A DNA stretch of 64,000 nucleotides, taken from assembly GCA_900074885.1 (NCBI GenBank), contig FJUW01000011.1:372001-436000 (forward strand), given 5' to 3'. The translations under genes and the position numbers were made by a program. Shown here one piece after another: positions 1 through 12,727 of this stretch. Origin of the DNA: Rhynchosporium graminicola (taxonomy: Eukaryota; Ascomycota; Leotiomycetes; Helotiales; Ploettnerulaceae). The notes beneath the pieces were generated by a model. The model did not search any database and was not told the DNA's origin. It saw only the letters and a list, made by a program, of their open reading frames with translations. Every line of letters begins with the position of its first letter. The first letter of the stretch is position 1.

Positions 1-1706
1 GCGAGAAGCACGTTGGCCGCAAGAGCACCAATAACCTCAATCTCACCTGTGGTTGGAACCAGTGCCGTACCACCACCGTGAAACGTGATCACATTACCTC
101 GCACATCCGAGTTCACGTTCCACTCAAGCCTCACAAATGTGACTTCTGTGGAAAGGCCTTCAAACGTCCCCAGGATTTGAAGAAGCACGTCAAGGTATAT
201 TTTACTCATTCTTCCAAAGCCGCCAAGTTATCATCTGACCTTGATAATAGACACATGCCGACGACTCTGTTCTCCTTCGCTCTCCTGAACAACACGGTCA
301 TCCAAGTCAGTCTGGATATAGACAAGGGGGTGGCAAAGGTATGTAGAGCAACATCAATGGTTGTTCCCCCGACATACCCACATCTGACGGAGGAAGTAGT
401 TGCTGACCTGCAAAACCTTGCAGCTACCGCCGGAGGTTACTATGACCATCACCAGATGCATCCCGGCTCGGCCGCCCCTTATGGCCACCACCCCGCACAC
501 AATAACGGCTATTACGCTCCCCAACAGCCAACTTCCTACGGTCCAGTTTACTACCCTGTCAACCATGGAGGTGACATCGGCCAGCATGCAGCCTACGACA
601 GCCGAAAACGAAATTACGATGCCCTGAACGAGTTCTTCGGTGATGCCAAGCGGAGAAATATCGATCCAACTTCTTATGCCCAAGTTGGCCAGCGCTTGAT
701 GGCTCTTGCCGGACTTCCAATCCACGGTGGTGGTATCTCAGACTACATGCATGCTCCAGCCATGGTCCCCATCGATGGTCACCATGGAGGCCACGGAGGT
801 CCAATGCCACAACACCAATATGCCTTGCCATTGCCAAATCTGAGGACCAAGAATGACTTGATGAACATCGATCAGTTCCTGGAGCAGATGCAGTCCACTG
901 TCTATGAAAATTCAAACGCGGCAGCTGCAGCTGGAATCCAACAGCCAGGTGCTCACTACACACACGCTGGCGTGAATTTCCGTCAAAGCCATTCTCCTCC
1001 TCAAACCTCTTTGCACGGGCTCGGGCATATGGGCTCGCATATGTCTTCTTCCCATGCCAATGCGTCTATGATGGGTCACTCATCTCACTCAACCACATCT
1101 GGTACCCCAGCGTTGACCCCACCTTCCAGCTCCGTTTCATACACATCCGGCCAATCTCCAGTCTCATCTCACGGCATGTCTCCGATCTCAAGACACAGCT
1201 CTACCTCCACAGCCTACCCAAGCTTGCCAGCTGTTTCCCTCGGATACTCTCCTCACTCAACTACCGCTCCTACTTCTACTCTGGGCCCTAATTTTGACAG
1301 CGACCCTCGCCCCCGCTATTCTGGTGGCATGCTTCAACGCAGTGCTGTGCCCAAGTCCGAGATGATGGATTCCTCAGATAACGACTCCACCCCATCGCCA
1401 AAGGAGACCACACCCACCATCCGCAACTCAGTTATCTCGAGCAACATTGACCCTGCTCTCTCTGGTGTCGCTTCTCCCAGTGCCCAGTCTGAGAGTGGAG
1501 AATCTGCCAAGGACCGCGCTGAGGAAGCCTGGATTGAGAACATCCGTGTTGTCGAGGCTCTTCGCAAGCTTATTCAAGACAAGCTTGAGCGTCGCGAGTA
1601 TGTTGATGAGGATGTACCTATGGGCGGAACCGACAGCGAAGAAGTCAAGCAAGAGGAGAAGAGTTCAGAGAGTCTGTACCCTGTTCTTCGTGCCGATGAT
1701 GATTAG
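1..1706 (+). CDS. pacC: pH-response transcription factor PacC/Rim101, 5' end outside window
   Basis: C2H2 zinc-finger regulator that activates alkaline-expressed and represses acid-expressed genes after pH-triggered proteolysis. Three coding pieces are visible: 1-194 (frame from base 3), 251-338 and 424-1706, with introns 195-250 and 339-423. The start encodes the tail of finger 1, all of finger 2 (LTCGWNQC...HIRVH) and finger 3 ([17 protein letters not shown]), whose last His comes after intron 1 in [13 protein letters not shown]. Conserved core [20 protein letters not shown] follows. Two YPxL motifs, YPSL (1215-1226) and YPVL (1677-1688), flank the conserved RYSGGMLQR (1314-1340); in Aspergillus PacC such YPxL/I motifs bind PalA around the signalling-protease site. 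About 520 residues are visible and the N-terminus is cut by the window edge. The neighbourhood gives no regulatory clue. Identification is secure. Confidence 0.96.
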   Translation, partial: EKHVGRKSTNNLNLTCGWNQCRTTTVKRDHITSHIRVHVPLKPHKCDFCGKAFKRPQDLKKHVKVYFTHSSKAAKLSSDLDNRHMPTTLFSFALLNNTVIQVSLDIDKGVAKVCRATSMVVPPTYPHLTEEVVADLQNLAATAGGYYDHHQMHPGSAAPYGHHPAHNNGYYAPQQPTSYGPVYYPVNHGGDIGQHAAYDSRKRNYDALNEFFGDAKRRNIDPTSYAQVGQRLMALAGLPIHGGGISDYMHAPAMVPIDGHHGGHGGPMPQHQYALPLPNLRTKNDLMNIDQFLEQMQSTVYENSNAAAAAGIQQPGAHYTHAGVNFRQSHSPPQTSLHGLGHMGSHMSSSHANASMMGHSSHSTTSGTPALTPPSSSVSYTSGQSPVSSHGMSPISRHSSTSTAYPSLPAVSLGYSPHSTTAPTSTLGPNFDSDPRPRYSGGMLQRSAVPKSEMMDSSDNDSTPSPKETTPTIRNSVISSNIDPALSGVASPSAQSESGESAKDRAEEAWIENIRVVEALRKLIQDKLERREYVDEDVPMGGTDSEEVKQEEKSSESLYPVLRADDD

Positions 1707-4016
1707 TTTGATGATGGACCATTTTCATATCTACGATGGAATGAACTTGCGGCGTTATGGTTACTATTGTGGTTCTGGTTGGTCACTACTGTTTGTTGTA
1801 CGGTCAATAATCTGATTTTCCCCCATGGGACGCGGGTTTTCGCTTTGAATTTTTGCATTCTGTGTGCGATTCTTCCCTCTTCATGGCTTTCAAGAAATGT
1901 TTCCTTAACTACAGCTACCTGTACATGAGTTTTCTTCCTGCAAAAAATAAATGATACCGTTGTTTTTTGTTTCTGTAAAAGTTCTTCTTCCGATGGACAG
2001 TACGTGCTCTCAACTCTTATTCTTTGTTGATGTGATGACTTTAACCTGGACACACCCATTTCCAAGATTCTCTTCACTTTCACCCATACATAAAATTCTT
2101 GCCAGGATGCGCTCCCAGGCATGTGTTCCTCTCGTTTCCCATCGATCTCAATACATTATCTAGTGCCGAATTTTCAGATCCAAGGCAAGTCGTCGCTTCA
2201 TCTTATCGATTTGCCTGGCTAAACCTGAAGGATGCGATTACTCTTTCAGAGCGCAGAGAGGAGAGGGTTTCCTCATTCAATCACAAGGCATGAATATATA
2301 AGCTGTTTGAGATGGATATTTCATGGCATGTCATGGCATGTCTTATGGTCGGTCACTTCTTGGGTGCTAGATAGATAGATAGATAGATAGAACGTGACTA
2401 GAGTTGTAAAGCACTATCAATATGTGACCGAACACTTGCTCTACGTCCCTGGATGGATCTGATGGGATCAGAGATGGCCTGCCTCTACTTAAAGTATGTT
2501 GCTCTTGAGTCATCTGTCAAGCCTAAGGAAGGCTGCTCGCAAGATCAAGATCAAGATCAAGGAGAAGGAGAAGGACGAGGATGAGGATGAGGATGAGGAC
2601 GAGGACGAGGATGAGGTCGGAGGAGCGCAACACCTCTTCCTTGCCTTAGCCGTATAGACGAACAGCTGTATCTGAAATAAAGCTGAAGGGGAGGGGTATT
2701 CGGGGTGTGACGAGATGGAAAGGGGTGCGCGCTGCTAGAACGGGCTAAATTGCGCGAGCGAGTCTGTAGAGAGTGCTCCCGTCCAAGTCGATGTCGGAGT
2801 AGCATCCCATCCATGCTGGACCCATACAGAGATGCGAGGAGGAAAGGGCTGCTTTACTTTACTTTACTTTACTAGTGCGTTAAGGAAGGTATATTCTTCT
2901 TCTTCCTTTTTCCTGACTGACTGACTGACTGACTGGTGAGCAGATTTTTTTTTCCTTCCTTCCTCCCTGGAATGAAATGACTCTTGAATTTCTATTTTTA
3001 ATTTTCGTCTTGGGATGAGGGAAACCTCTTGGGGTAGGTGGTGCTGTTGTGTGTGTGTGTGTGTTCCTCCTTCCTCGCTGAGCGCAAGCTAGCAAGCGAG
3101 CGCGGTTGCTGGGGATGAAGGTGCTAGCTACTAGAATCGAGGAACGGTGGTAAGGAAGTTGTCGGACACCCGTTCGAATTCCGAGACACTTGAGTTGAGA
3201 ACTTGAGATTGAGGTGGAATCCATGCATCAATGGGCGAGGAGGATGATGATGATGATGGTGGTGATGAGTCGCTATTCACGCTTGCTTAGATTGTTGCTG
3301 ATGCTCTCATCGTGCCGCTGAGCCTCTCTGAGAATGCTGGTGGGATCTTGGCTGCTGGCGCCGCTCCTTGTGGTCTTCGTCTTGAGACATTCATGATATG
3401 GCGAGAAGTCATCATCTGAAGTCCTTTATGGCTTGAGGAATTGGAAATGATGAATTTTACTGAGACGTCCCAAGGCTTGACTCGTGTTGTCCGAGAGGAA
3501 TTCGGCGAGCCTTGATTTGGTTGAGGGGTAGGTAGGAAGGGTCTAGTCTACACATTGCCTGTCCCGTGTAGGTGGTCTTTCATGGTCAAGTTGGTACATG
3601 ATTGGTGTTTTTGATTTAGGACGTTTATAGAGGTTGTAGATGAGTATATAGTGAGTGGAGTGCTATGCGATATCTCGAAATGTATCGAGTTGGAGAGAGA
3701 GTTGCTGTACTCTGTCCAAAAGTGGTAAAGGGAGGGAGGGGTTAAAGTTGAGGAAGTTGGCTTCTTTCGTTTTCTTTATAAAAATGTCCTTCTACCTACC
3801 GGTTGGTTGAAAACAAAGCTTTGAGCAGCAAAATGAATTGGTACCTTGAGACCGAGGAGGAAAAGTCGACGACGCTTTACTGAAAGAGAACCCTTATATA
3901 CCAAGTATGCATCTTGACACAACACAAAACTACCGCCATGTCCAGCCAGTGCTACAATGCCCTTTATATCTACAACCTCAAACCCCTCGCTCACACTCCC
4001 ATCCCATTCCATCCCA
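1707..4016. other. Intergenic region, pacC 3' side, rich in simple repeats
   Basis: I see no gene. It holds a TAGA run (about 2367-2391), a purine-rich tract of GATCAA then GAGGAT-type units (about 2541-2618), CTTTA repeats (about 2851-2873), GACT repeats (about 2914-2936), a short GT run near 3051-3064 and GATGAT repeats near 3240. ORFs in this tract have low-complexity translations that resemble no family I know. Confidence 0.6.
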
Positions 4017-4664
4017 TCACTCCCCCTTCTCCCCAGCATAAGCCTTCTCAGGCCTCCTTAATCCCCTCTCAACATCAACCTCCACCCTCCCCTGCAGCTC
4101 CCTCATCCTCTTCTCCTCATACTCCCTCTCCTCCACAATCCTCCTCTTCTCCTCCCCATCATCATAATAATTCCCCGCTCCCCCTCGCCCGCCTCTATAC
4201 ATCGGTTTCGAAGACCCCATCACCCGCTGCTCGGGCGCTTCGGCGGGTCGTGATGTTTCGGTCGAGTGCATGTCTTCGGAGGTTTGTGTTAGGCCGGAGG
4301 ATTGCAAGGAGGAGGGTTGGATGAAGTTTCCTGCGCCGCCGCGGCCGGTGTGTAGGTATTCGGGGCCTCTGCTGGGCTGGGGAACGGTTGTGGATGATGA
4401 GGTGGTGGGGAGGGTTTGGGAGTCGTTGGCCTGGTTGGGGGGGTTAGTGAGAGTCTTTTTGTTGTAGGCCTGCCTGTTGTTGACGATAGAGATCTGATGA
4501 TGATGAACGGGCACTAGGAATGGGAGAATGGAATGGAACGGAACGGATAGTGGTGATGAAGAGAGAGATAGATGACTTACGTTCTTGGTCGCTTCTTCAA
4601 TATCCTGCTTGCTGTAATAGTTCCCCGCGCCTCCTCTCCCAACTTTTCTATACACATCACTCAT
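4017..4664 (-). CDS. Small GRGGAGN-repeat protein (fungal DUF3602 type)
   Basis: Fungal-specific protein of unknown function, 178 residues. Exons 4664-4581 and 4469-4017, intron 4580-4470 with a clean GTAAGT donor. The start MSDVYRKVGRGGAGNYY is preferred over an in-frame upstream Met because the first repeat follows directly, as is usual in this family. Three GRGGAGN motifs are present: near residue 9, near residue 67 (TGRGGAGNF) and near residue 125 (GGRGGAGNYY). The middle is Ser/Thr/Pro-rich and the C-terminus is a charged Glu/Arg helix. There is no signal peptide or membrane segment. The repeat family is known from fungi as DUF3602; no activity can be assigned from sequence. Confidence 0.82.
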   Translation of the reverse strand: MSDVYRKVGRGGAGNYYSKQDIEEATKNVSHLSLSSSPLSVPFHSILPFLVPVHHHQISIVNNRQAYNKKTLTNPPNQANDSQTLPTTSSSTTVPQPSRGPEYLHTGRGGAGNFIQPSSLQSSGLTQTSEDMHSTETSRPAEAPEQRVMGSSKPMYRGGRGGAGNYYDDGEEKRRIVEEREYEEKRMRELQGRVEVDVERGLRRPEKAYAGEKGE

Positions 4665-4751
4665 GGTTGCTTTGCTATAAGGAGGGTATCGACTGATACT
4701 TTGGCACTTGGCTGTAGATGTATCGGTATTCGCGTAATTGTATCTGTGCAA

Positions 4752-7700
4752 GTGGATTGAATAAGGTAGGTAGAAAGATATATATTATATTAGTTTGGGT
4801 AAATCAAGTATGAAACCCCAAGGTATGAATCCTAAACAGGGCTGTCTACCTCTCTAAAAAAAAACAAGCTTCCCAGCTCGGAAGTGCATTTTCCAGTCCT
4901 CTCCTCTGCTCTCCTCTCCTCCCTCCTTGGGATACCAGCCTGATAAGATACCTACAGGAAAGATCATCCTACCTTTGCTTTTCCCACACAAGCACGTACG
5001 TGGTGGTTGACATGCCTCAATTCGCCATCAGCACTTCTTTTCAACTGCTAAAATTCTGGTTGATGGCTTGTCTTGCGTGCGGGAAGAACTGGAATTTTGA
5101 CCATTTGGTTTTGGCATTGGCATTGGCATTGGGAGGTACTGCTGAGATTTTCTCTTTTCTCCCTTGGGCTCTAATTCTTCACTGTACTATGTCTTGATTT
5201 AAAAGTGGTTGGTCTGGATTTCTTGGAGAGACGACCCGATAACCCCTCCTTGGCCGATCTCGGCGGGGTTGGATTTGGAGGGGTCTTCATTTACTATAAT
5301 ATCTTGCATGTCTCCAACATTTACTTTGACCTCGGGAAGAGTGAAGAGGTGGAAATCGTAGAGGACGAAAACCTTGCTTTCCTATTGTGCTGTTTCCGAG
5401 ATCCTCCGTATAAAATGGATTCCCAGAGGTCACAGCTAGTGTACTTCCCCGGTGTCTGACTGTTCTATTGAGGTCTGAGAACCTGTTCAGTCTGTCGAAC
5501 GGTCCTGAACATACGACAGATCGGACAATCTTCTAGACGAATCGTCTTCGTTATATGCGGTGTAAAAGTTTGAATCCGTAGACAACTTTACATGAGCCTG
5601 GCCCTGAAGGTAGGTACCAAGTAACTCATGGATCAGAAGTTCGTAGAGACTCTCCCTCCATCCCGAAAGATCGGCTCAGAATGCAAATTCGGCTCGATAA
5701 ATCCCACCATTCCCTTAAACTTCCATCTTCGCCGAAATAAAGTCAAATCATACAAAAGTCCCAATAAAACCACAAGTCCACTTCAATCCGGATTCCCCCG
5801 GATATCCAGAGAAACTCACTCCACTTTCATGCGAGATCCTCTTCAGACGTCATCGTTGTGGAGAAAAACATTTACTTTGATCATGGAGACCCTGTCTCAC
5901 GTTACTTCGATACAAGTTAAAACTTTCGAGGAAGTCGGCTAAAGCTTGGAGCTTGGAGCTTGGAGCTTGGGTACCCATCTGACCAAGCCACGCACGCGCT
6001 CGGCTCTACGGACGATAAGTTAAGATATTTATTTAGTAAGGCAGACGTAATTCTTTCTTTCTCACCTACGGAGTGTATTACTGTATTAGCGATGCGCTTG
6101 CAGGAAGGAGTAGCTGACTGTATTCCTTGTTGCACAGCCGCGAGAATGGATAGCGTTCTTCATTCATTTTCTTTGGTTTTTCTGCACAGTTCCGTCTCGG
6201 GTTGAGGATCTGGTAGTTGGTCTTCTTGTAAATTGTACGTGGCCCTTAGTGTGACTTGAGGAGTGCCGTGGCTGCAGCAGGTACCGAGGGTTTGATATCT
6301 CGAACTAGGCTGTTAAACATTCTTCGTCCTACAGATGGGAGACATGTATGGTGTTCTGTGAGCAGAAGTTATGTATTCGTAGATTATGATCAAGCCCCTG
6401 TATGAAAGTTGTGGGTTTCCTGTACGCACGCGGTGATTCGGCACTTGTTGACTTGTATGGCGTCAACCAGGTTTCAATTTGCAGTTGTTCGGACTGCGTA
6501 TATGAATCACCCAAAAGCGCCGGTCCACCGAGGTTAAAATAAAATGTCTCAGGCACGTCCGACGCAGGTCATCGGGCAGCAGCTAGGGGGAAAAAAGTTT
6601 ATCGACCAAAATGAATAGTGACGTTCTAAAAAAATCTCCCAGGACCCGGACGAAGGAGACGGACAAGGAGTTCCAGGAAATCTAAATCCAAAGGCGTTCG
6701 TTCCAGTTACTCGTATTCTCTGGGGTACATTCAGGCTTAGACGCCTGGGATCTCCATTTAGTCATTTACAGTATTTCCCCGCTACTAGCACGGGCACCCT
6801 GTTGAACAGAGACAGAGAGGTTCGTTCTGTTGACCGGCGCATATGAGATTTTGTGCTGTGCTGTGCCTCCTCGTGTGGATAAGGTTGTGTTATGCACACC
6901 TCGGATAATATTTCGAGTAATAAATGAATGTTATGGCCAGAACTTCAAATCCCTCATTGCGTTATAGATTAGGGGCCAGTCGATCGGTGGCCCACACGGC
7001 TGTAGAGGCTTTTGGAATTTCATTGAATCGATTTTGGTAGTCGTTTGACGCTTCGTTGAGAAAGAAGTAGCTGAAGTTTTGAGAACTTCCAGCTTCCGTG
7101 TAAATAGCCCTGATTAACAGATATCATTCAAACAATCTGACTGTTGAAGAATAGTCAAATCACGACAGATCATCCTTCCACGTTGATAAACTGTTACTCT
7201 CCTTTGGGAATCTCCTGCCGGAAGAGATCCCTGGGCAAGATAAAACAACACCAATCGAGGACGTGCTTCCGCAACTTGTAGCACTTTCCAATCAACGCAA
7301 AGGAAGGCGTCCGCACCAAGCTGCAGCCGCTGTGAGAAGAAGAATTGATCAACAAGGCCTCTCGGAGATGTTTCCTGAGCCAAATCTCCTTCCAATTTTG
7401 ATTTGTGGCTGGCACAGGCGAATCGAAAGCCCGGTTTGCGGTGCTGATTAGGAAGATTAAGTAGCGCTGATCCCGATGGGGTCGGTGCTATAAAGAAGGT
7501 CTAGAACTGTCGTGCATGTGTATCGTCTGTAACAGCTCAGGAACAGAGCAGGGGAACAGAACATCATATGAAGGTCTTCTCGTGCCTTGCGTTGGGTGAT
7601 GGTGATGTGTCAGCCGTGTCAAATAGCATCGAGTCGAGTTGTGAGTTGACGGAAACTGACTCTTATCTTCATCCTGCTGCGGAGTGCCCGAAGCAGAGTG

Positions 7701-10183
7701 TATCGGGCGAGAAAGTGAAAGCTGGCAGAGCAGAGAAGTGTGGTAATTCCGTTATCAGGCTGCCCCTGCGTGAGACTGTAAAGTGATCCACATGAACCTT
7801 ATGAATGAACGAACCTTGGCTTGACGCCGAAGCCCACAAGTGATTGCGACTGCGAATGCGATTGCGACATCTCCATCTTCGGCGGCAGATGGCGCTTCTT
7901 GTTCCCTAGTCCAATTCTCCTGGTTTCAGTCCATCAATCTCAGATTTCAGCGCGGTAATCGAGGCTAGGTCAATTCGTCTTTCGCGAAGCAACTATTTAA
8001 AGCTCGTAGGAAATCTAATTGTCAAGATTTGGAAGGCTAGTAAGTGGGTAACCTAACGTCATCAGATTACTACGCGACACTGAAGTGCTGTTTAGGTAAT
8101 GAATGTCCCGTAAATTCTGGTGACTTTGAAACCAAGTCGCGATATGAATTTGCATCTGTCAGTTCTTTCATCACCCGAAATAGACCAACTTACCTAGCTT
8201 CGAATCGTGTTCAGCTTATGGTATGGTAGGAAAGAAGCGCGCCTCTTTCGCAATTCTTCAGTCAGGCGGTCCGAATCCTCTTCACGGCACGCTGATGCGC
8301 CACATAGATGGTTCGCCCCCTCAAAATACCAATGGCTGACCCCTCCTGCTCCATTCATTCATCCAGCCAACCTGCAGTGCCTAATGGTAGACGAGGACAA
8401 GGACGAGGAGGACGAGGACAACGACGACATAGTAGGGAGCGATGTGTCCTGTGACACGGATCATTGGCTGATCAGCCTCCCATGGCCCTGTCATCACGAG
8501 GAGTGTTAGAGTGCCTCCTTGTGGTTAGTCACGACTCACGATCGCTGTCGATATAATTTATGCCCGTGTTTCTTGAAGTGGTGTGCGACGCGGGGCGAGG
8601 AGGGAGGGGAAGATGGTGGAGGCGAGGAAATATCGCAAGGTCTTGGCGTTACTAGTTCAGGGATTCTGTGCAACTCGTAGTGATCATAGTGAAGGGATTC
8701 TCATCAAAGATGGTGAATAGATAGATAAATCATGACCACTCTTGATGTTTTACGTGGTATGGAGTAAAGTGATAAAGTGCTGCTGGAACTCCGAACTAAC
8801 TTGCCACGAAGATAGGGTGCGTATGACCAAGGGCTGCTGACGAGATATCGCCATGCCCTGCCCTGCCCTGCCCTGTCCTGCCCTGTCCAGGTTCTGCCTT
8901 GCTCTTCCCCTCCCATCCATCCATCCCCACGGCCGCTTCTAAAAGTCCGATGTCCTTTGTTCCTGCAGAGAAAGACCATTCTTGATTTTTATATATATTT
9001 CGATCTTCAATTCCAATTCTTTTCTTCGCACATCAATCCGTACCTAGGTATTGTGATTTTTCTCCTCTCAACCTTGTTTTCAGGTACCATCGTCCAACAT
9101 CCCGAGGCTAAGGTACGTACGTACGTACCTAAGAAACGAAAAGGCCGGCCAGAATCACGGCTCGTAATAAGGGTACTGGGCTCCCGAGCCTCGAGCCCGC
9201 GCCCGCCAGGAGTCCGCCGACCCCGAATGGTCCCCTCCACAAGCTCTATCTCTTCTACCTCTACCTACCTACCGACCGACCTCCCTGCCTAGTACTTACG
9301 ACCTAGTCCGCGAATTACGAATCACGAATCCGGTCCTCACGAAGAGACGCTCCCCCATTTTTTTGATTAGTCGTACGTACCAAGATCCAAGGTCCAAGGT
9401 TAAAGGGTGGGTAGGGTATTAGGGCCTAGAAGTAGTCCGAGAGTGGTAGAGAGCGTGCCCTGTCCGTCGCTTGGGTTTGGGCTTTGGAATGGTCTGGTTT
9501 GGTCCCTCGCTCGAACATAACAAAACACATCAGCGCGCTCTCGGATTTTTATTTTATTATCAACTTGGAACCCTCGACTCATTCTCTCACACATCCCTCT
9601 CACCAACATTCTTTCCACGCATTGCGTTGCAACTTCTTGCACTGAACTGTACTATTGTATTGCTATCCATCTATCTATCTATCTATCAAATCAGATCTAC
9701 GTTATCCGTTCTCGCTCCGGCGCAAGGCAACCCACCCACCCTACCCTGCCTTCATCCAGACCCCTCAACCCGACATCAGCTCCTCGAAACCCCGCCTGCG
9801 CGTCTCAGCCACGAAATCAAACCAGGTCGTCGCTGCCCTTCCTTCCTATCAGGCGAAACAGAAATCTATCAGTCAATCAATCAATTTTCCTCGCACTTGC
9901 TCAGCTCGACTTTCTTTCCTCAGCTTCCATATCAGTCTCATCGACAACTTCAAATAGCACGGCACGACTTCCTGCTATTTGTAATTCCCATACCAATTCC
10001 ACAGCCACTACCCGGGATCACCCACGCACTTGTCTCGCGTCTTCATGCAGGTAGCTTAAGCTTCCACGGACAAACCGCCGAAACATACAATATTTGTCTA
10101 TCCGAATCAACTCTCGGCCCTCATATTGTAGCTGCTCAGAGCTTCGAGGATTGAGGGCCGTCTGGACACTTTCTTCTATAACA
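4752..10183. other. Long gene-poor interval, including probable 5' leader of the next gene
   Basis: 5.4 kb without a convincing gene on either strand. ORFs here are short, lack conserved motifs and change composition along their length. Visible structure: a 7-bp GCTTGGA tandem repeat (about 5944-5971), a CCCTG repeat (about 8854-8888), palindromic GTAC repeats near 9116-9130 and a CTAT repeat (about 9667-9687). From roughly 9500 the sequence becomes pyrimidine-rich (TCTCTCACACATCCCTCTC and similar), typical of promoter and transcribed leader sequence upstream of filamentous-fungal regulators, so part of it is probably 5' UTR of the zinc-finger gene at 10184. Confidence 0.5.
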
Positions 10184-11752
10184 ATGGCTTCATCAAAAGT
10201 AGGCTGGTCCCGCATATCAGTCCGGGATATATTAATAGAACAACGCTGATCATGGTCTCGTACAGGAAATCCAGCTGCATTCCACCAGACCTCTTGGTCA
10301 ACAGCGTCTATCCGTGTCGACACACTCCGGTTCTCTTCCCAAAAATCATGCTCGAAATCATTCCCACACAGTGTCCTCCGGTTCCCTCATCACAAGCCAC
10401 AGAGTTTCTCGCAGGAAGAGTGTTACATCAAATGCTGCCACCAATATCGCGGCAATGGTAGCAGCTGTGGGAGAAGCTGGGGATGCTACCCGAGTTGGTG
10501 TGCCAATTTCGGGTCGCAGGAACACAATGTCAAAAAATACCTCTGCTAAATCTGCTGCCCTGGGGAGTCTACCATCACCACCTGCGAGCTTGCCTGGTCA
10601 CAAATTTCGCCTCAGTGTTAATGGGAAGCTGGACAATGGAATGACGGATCTAGGCGAAAGCGCAATTGAAGATGATCAGAATGATGAAATGGACGAGGAC
10701 GACGGAAAAGACTCCAAACAAGCTCGTATGCGCCGAGCGAGTGAAGGTCAACACGTAACAAAAGATGGCAAGAAGGCCAATGACCTCAAGTGCGAGAAGT
10801 GTGGAAAGGGATACAAGCACAGCAGTTGCTTATCCAAGCATTTGTTCGTGCCCACCTTCCTTTCCTACGTGCCTCGCCTGGTGCCGCGAATGATGTCTGT
10901 GAGATGAGAGGGCCATCTAGACTAGCATTCGTGGATTGTGGAAGAATAGTGTTAACATGTGATTGCAGATGGGAGCATACTCCGCAATGGACTTTGACGT
11001 CAAAGTTGCTCATTTCCAAACATCAACAAGTCCAATTGCTGGAAGCTGCCTCCGTACTCGTGGCCATGAATCAGGACGGCTCTACGCCTCCAGATTCTGC
11101 TAAGGACTTCCAAAGTGACCAGGATTCTGCATCTCCCGCTGCATCTGGCTCGTCGGAACAGCGTGATGGATCGAGCTCTGCTGAGACTACTCCTCCACCA
11201 CAATCAGACATGTACAATGCTTATAGCACCGGCTCATACACTGGTAGACACAAGAGATATAGCAGTGGGCATAGTTTCTCAAGGTCTTATCAGTCTGCAC
11301 CTTCTGCCAACCATCTCAACGCCCGTAGCGTGCCCGCTGTATCTGGCTTTGGAAACTTCCGTCAATCAAGTCAAGAGAGGCGGCCGTCGTCTTCCGGCAT
11401 CAACATCAATCAAGAGGATGATGGTTTGGCAGCTGCTGTTGAGCTTCTTTCGTGCAGCTTTGGCAGCACCGGGACTTCAAGGAGCATTCCGGTCACTCTC
11501 CCAGAAGACGCTCCTCCCGTGCCTCATATTCCTGCCAGATATCTGAACCAAAACTTCTCTGGGAGCACTCTGACCCCTAGCCTTCATCCACGTCACGTGG
11601 AGAGCTACACTCGTCATCAAATCCATCACGATGGGGACATTAAGATGGAAGAGAGCGAAGAGAGTGTTGTTGATGACGAAGAATATGATCGACGTTCTCG
11701 AGGTCGCAGTGATGAGGATGAAGAAGGTGTCTTTGGCCGCATGGAAGAATGA
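10184..11752 (+). CDS. C2H2 zinc-finger protein with a single finger, putative transcription factor
   Basis: 458 residues. Exons 10184-10198 (only five codons, MASSK), 10266-10843 and 10969-11752. Intron 1 has a GCTGATC branch site and CAG end and restores the frame exactly. Intron 2 (donor GTTCGT) splits the only zinc finger between its third and fourth ligands: LKCEKCGKGYKHSSCLSKH joined to LWEHTPQW gives C-x2-C-x12-H-x3-H. The finger is followed by a conserved-looking helix SKLLISKHQQVQLLEAASV, seen in a group of uncharacterised fungal zinc-finger proteins. The rest is Ser/Pro-rich and the C-terminus is very acidic. A nuclear DNA-binding role is inferred; I do not recognise a named orthologue. 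Confidence 0.85.
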
Positions 11753-12727
11753 GATATCTTGAAAATCCACCTCGAAACTTTGGTCTGATCTTACGAGTGG
11801 GCCGACCACACGAACTTTTGATTAATAATGACAGTATTTCCTTTGTAGTATTTGATGTATACTTCGGCGGCATGTCTCCGCAAGTCGACATTCAGCACCT
11901 CTGGACTGGCAGTTGTTCCACGAGGTTAAAACTGATTGTTCGTTCTTGAGCGTCGAGAAAACGCCACAGCATTTGTAGGGCTAGTTTTCGGAGGAATTGG
12001 ACTTATGATATAGCCGAAATCTAACTTTTTTTTGAACGAAACGCATTGAAGAGCACGCGAATATGAACTTGACAATGTATCCTGGACTGTTATTCCCCGA
12101 GGCTGGGCCATTTCGTCGCCGGCGAGGCAATTGCCTATGAATCCAAACTGCACTTATATTGAATTTAGATTGTGTCTTGGGTAGAATCATCAGGTAGTTG
12201 CGTGACTTGAAGTATTCCCTCTGATGCAGTATTGTCCTGTGCTGTCTTTGTCAATTTGGAATCGGAATACGACATTAAATCTCACATGCCAATCCCTCTT
12301 TCGCCAGAAAGCAATTTGCCTGGCCTCGCTCGGGTGGCATGAAGCATCATCGGAAGATGAAGAAGTGTTCATCGAAATCGGAATGATACCGAGGTAATAA
12401 GCTGCGAATAAGGATTGAGGTAACGGATGTTTGAGAGGGCTGGGCAGGGTCTCTCATAAAAATGAGCTGCTCTTTCTATTTATAAGGAAACAAACGAAAG
12501 AGGGTCTGAAATTTCTCCAAATATTTCCTCCCCGTCCCTGGCGTCCCTGGAGGTCACTGCTCAGTAGCTCGTACAGCGACGTCATGGAGGGGCGTCGCGT
12601 AAACAACCGTGGAGCTTCCAACCCGGAGCTTGACTTCCACACTAAAGCAACTTCATCAACAACCATCCACCTGCTTGCGACACAAATTCCTTCGGCCTTC
12701 GCGTTCCGTACAACACAACCCTCCGGA
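11753..12727. other. Intergenic spacer between two plus-strand genes
   Basis: Holds the 3' UTR of the zinc-finger gene and the promoter or leader of the membrane-protein gene. The frame of the next gene stays open upstream to about 12431 with one further in-frame Met near 12584 (MEGRRVNNRG), so a longer N-terminus is possible. I see nothing else. Confidence 0.45.

Noticed and set aside
559..963. Minus-strand frames across pacC
   Set aside because: Antisense shadows of a strong, recognised coding sequence.
3110..3195. A GTTCGAATTCC box resembling a tRNA B box
   Set aside because: No matching A box at the right spacing and no acceptor stem; no tRNA gene found anywhere in the window.
9471..10154. 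A 227-codon plus-strand open frame upstream of the zinc-finger gene
   Set aside because: Its translation is low complexity (poly-YLSI, SPTFF, HQLL), starts in a pyrimidine-rich leader and shows no family motif; most likely a leader or promoter sequence open by chance.
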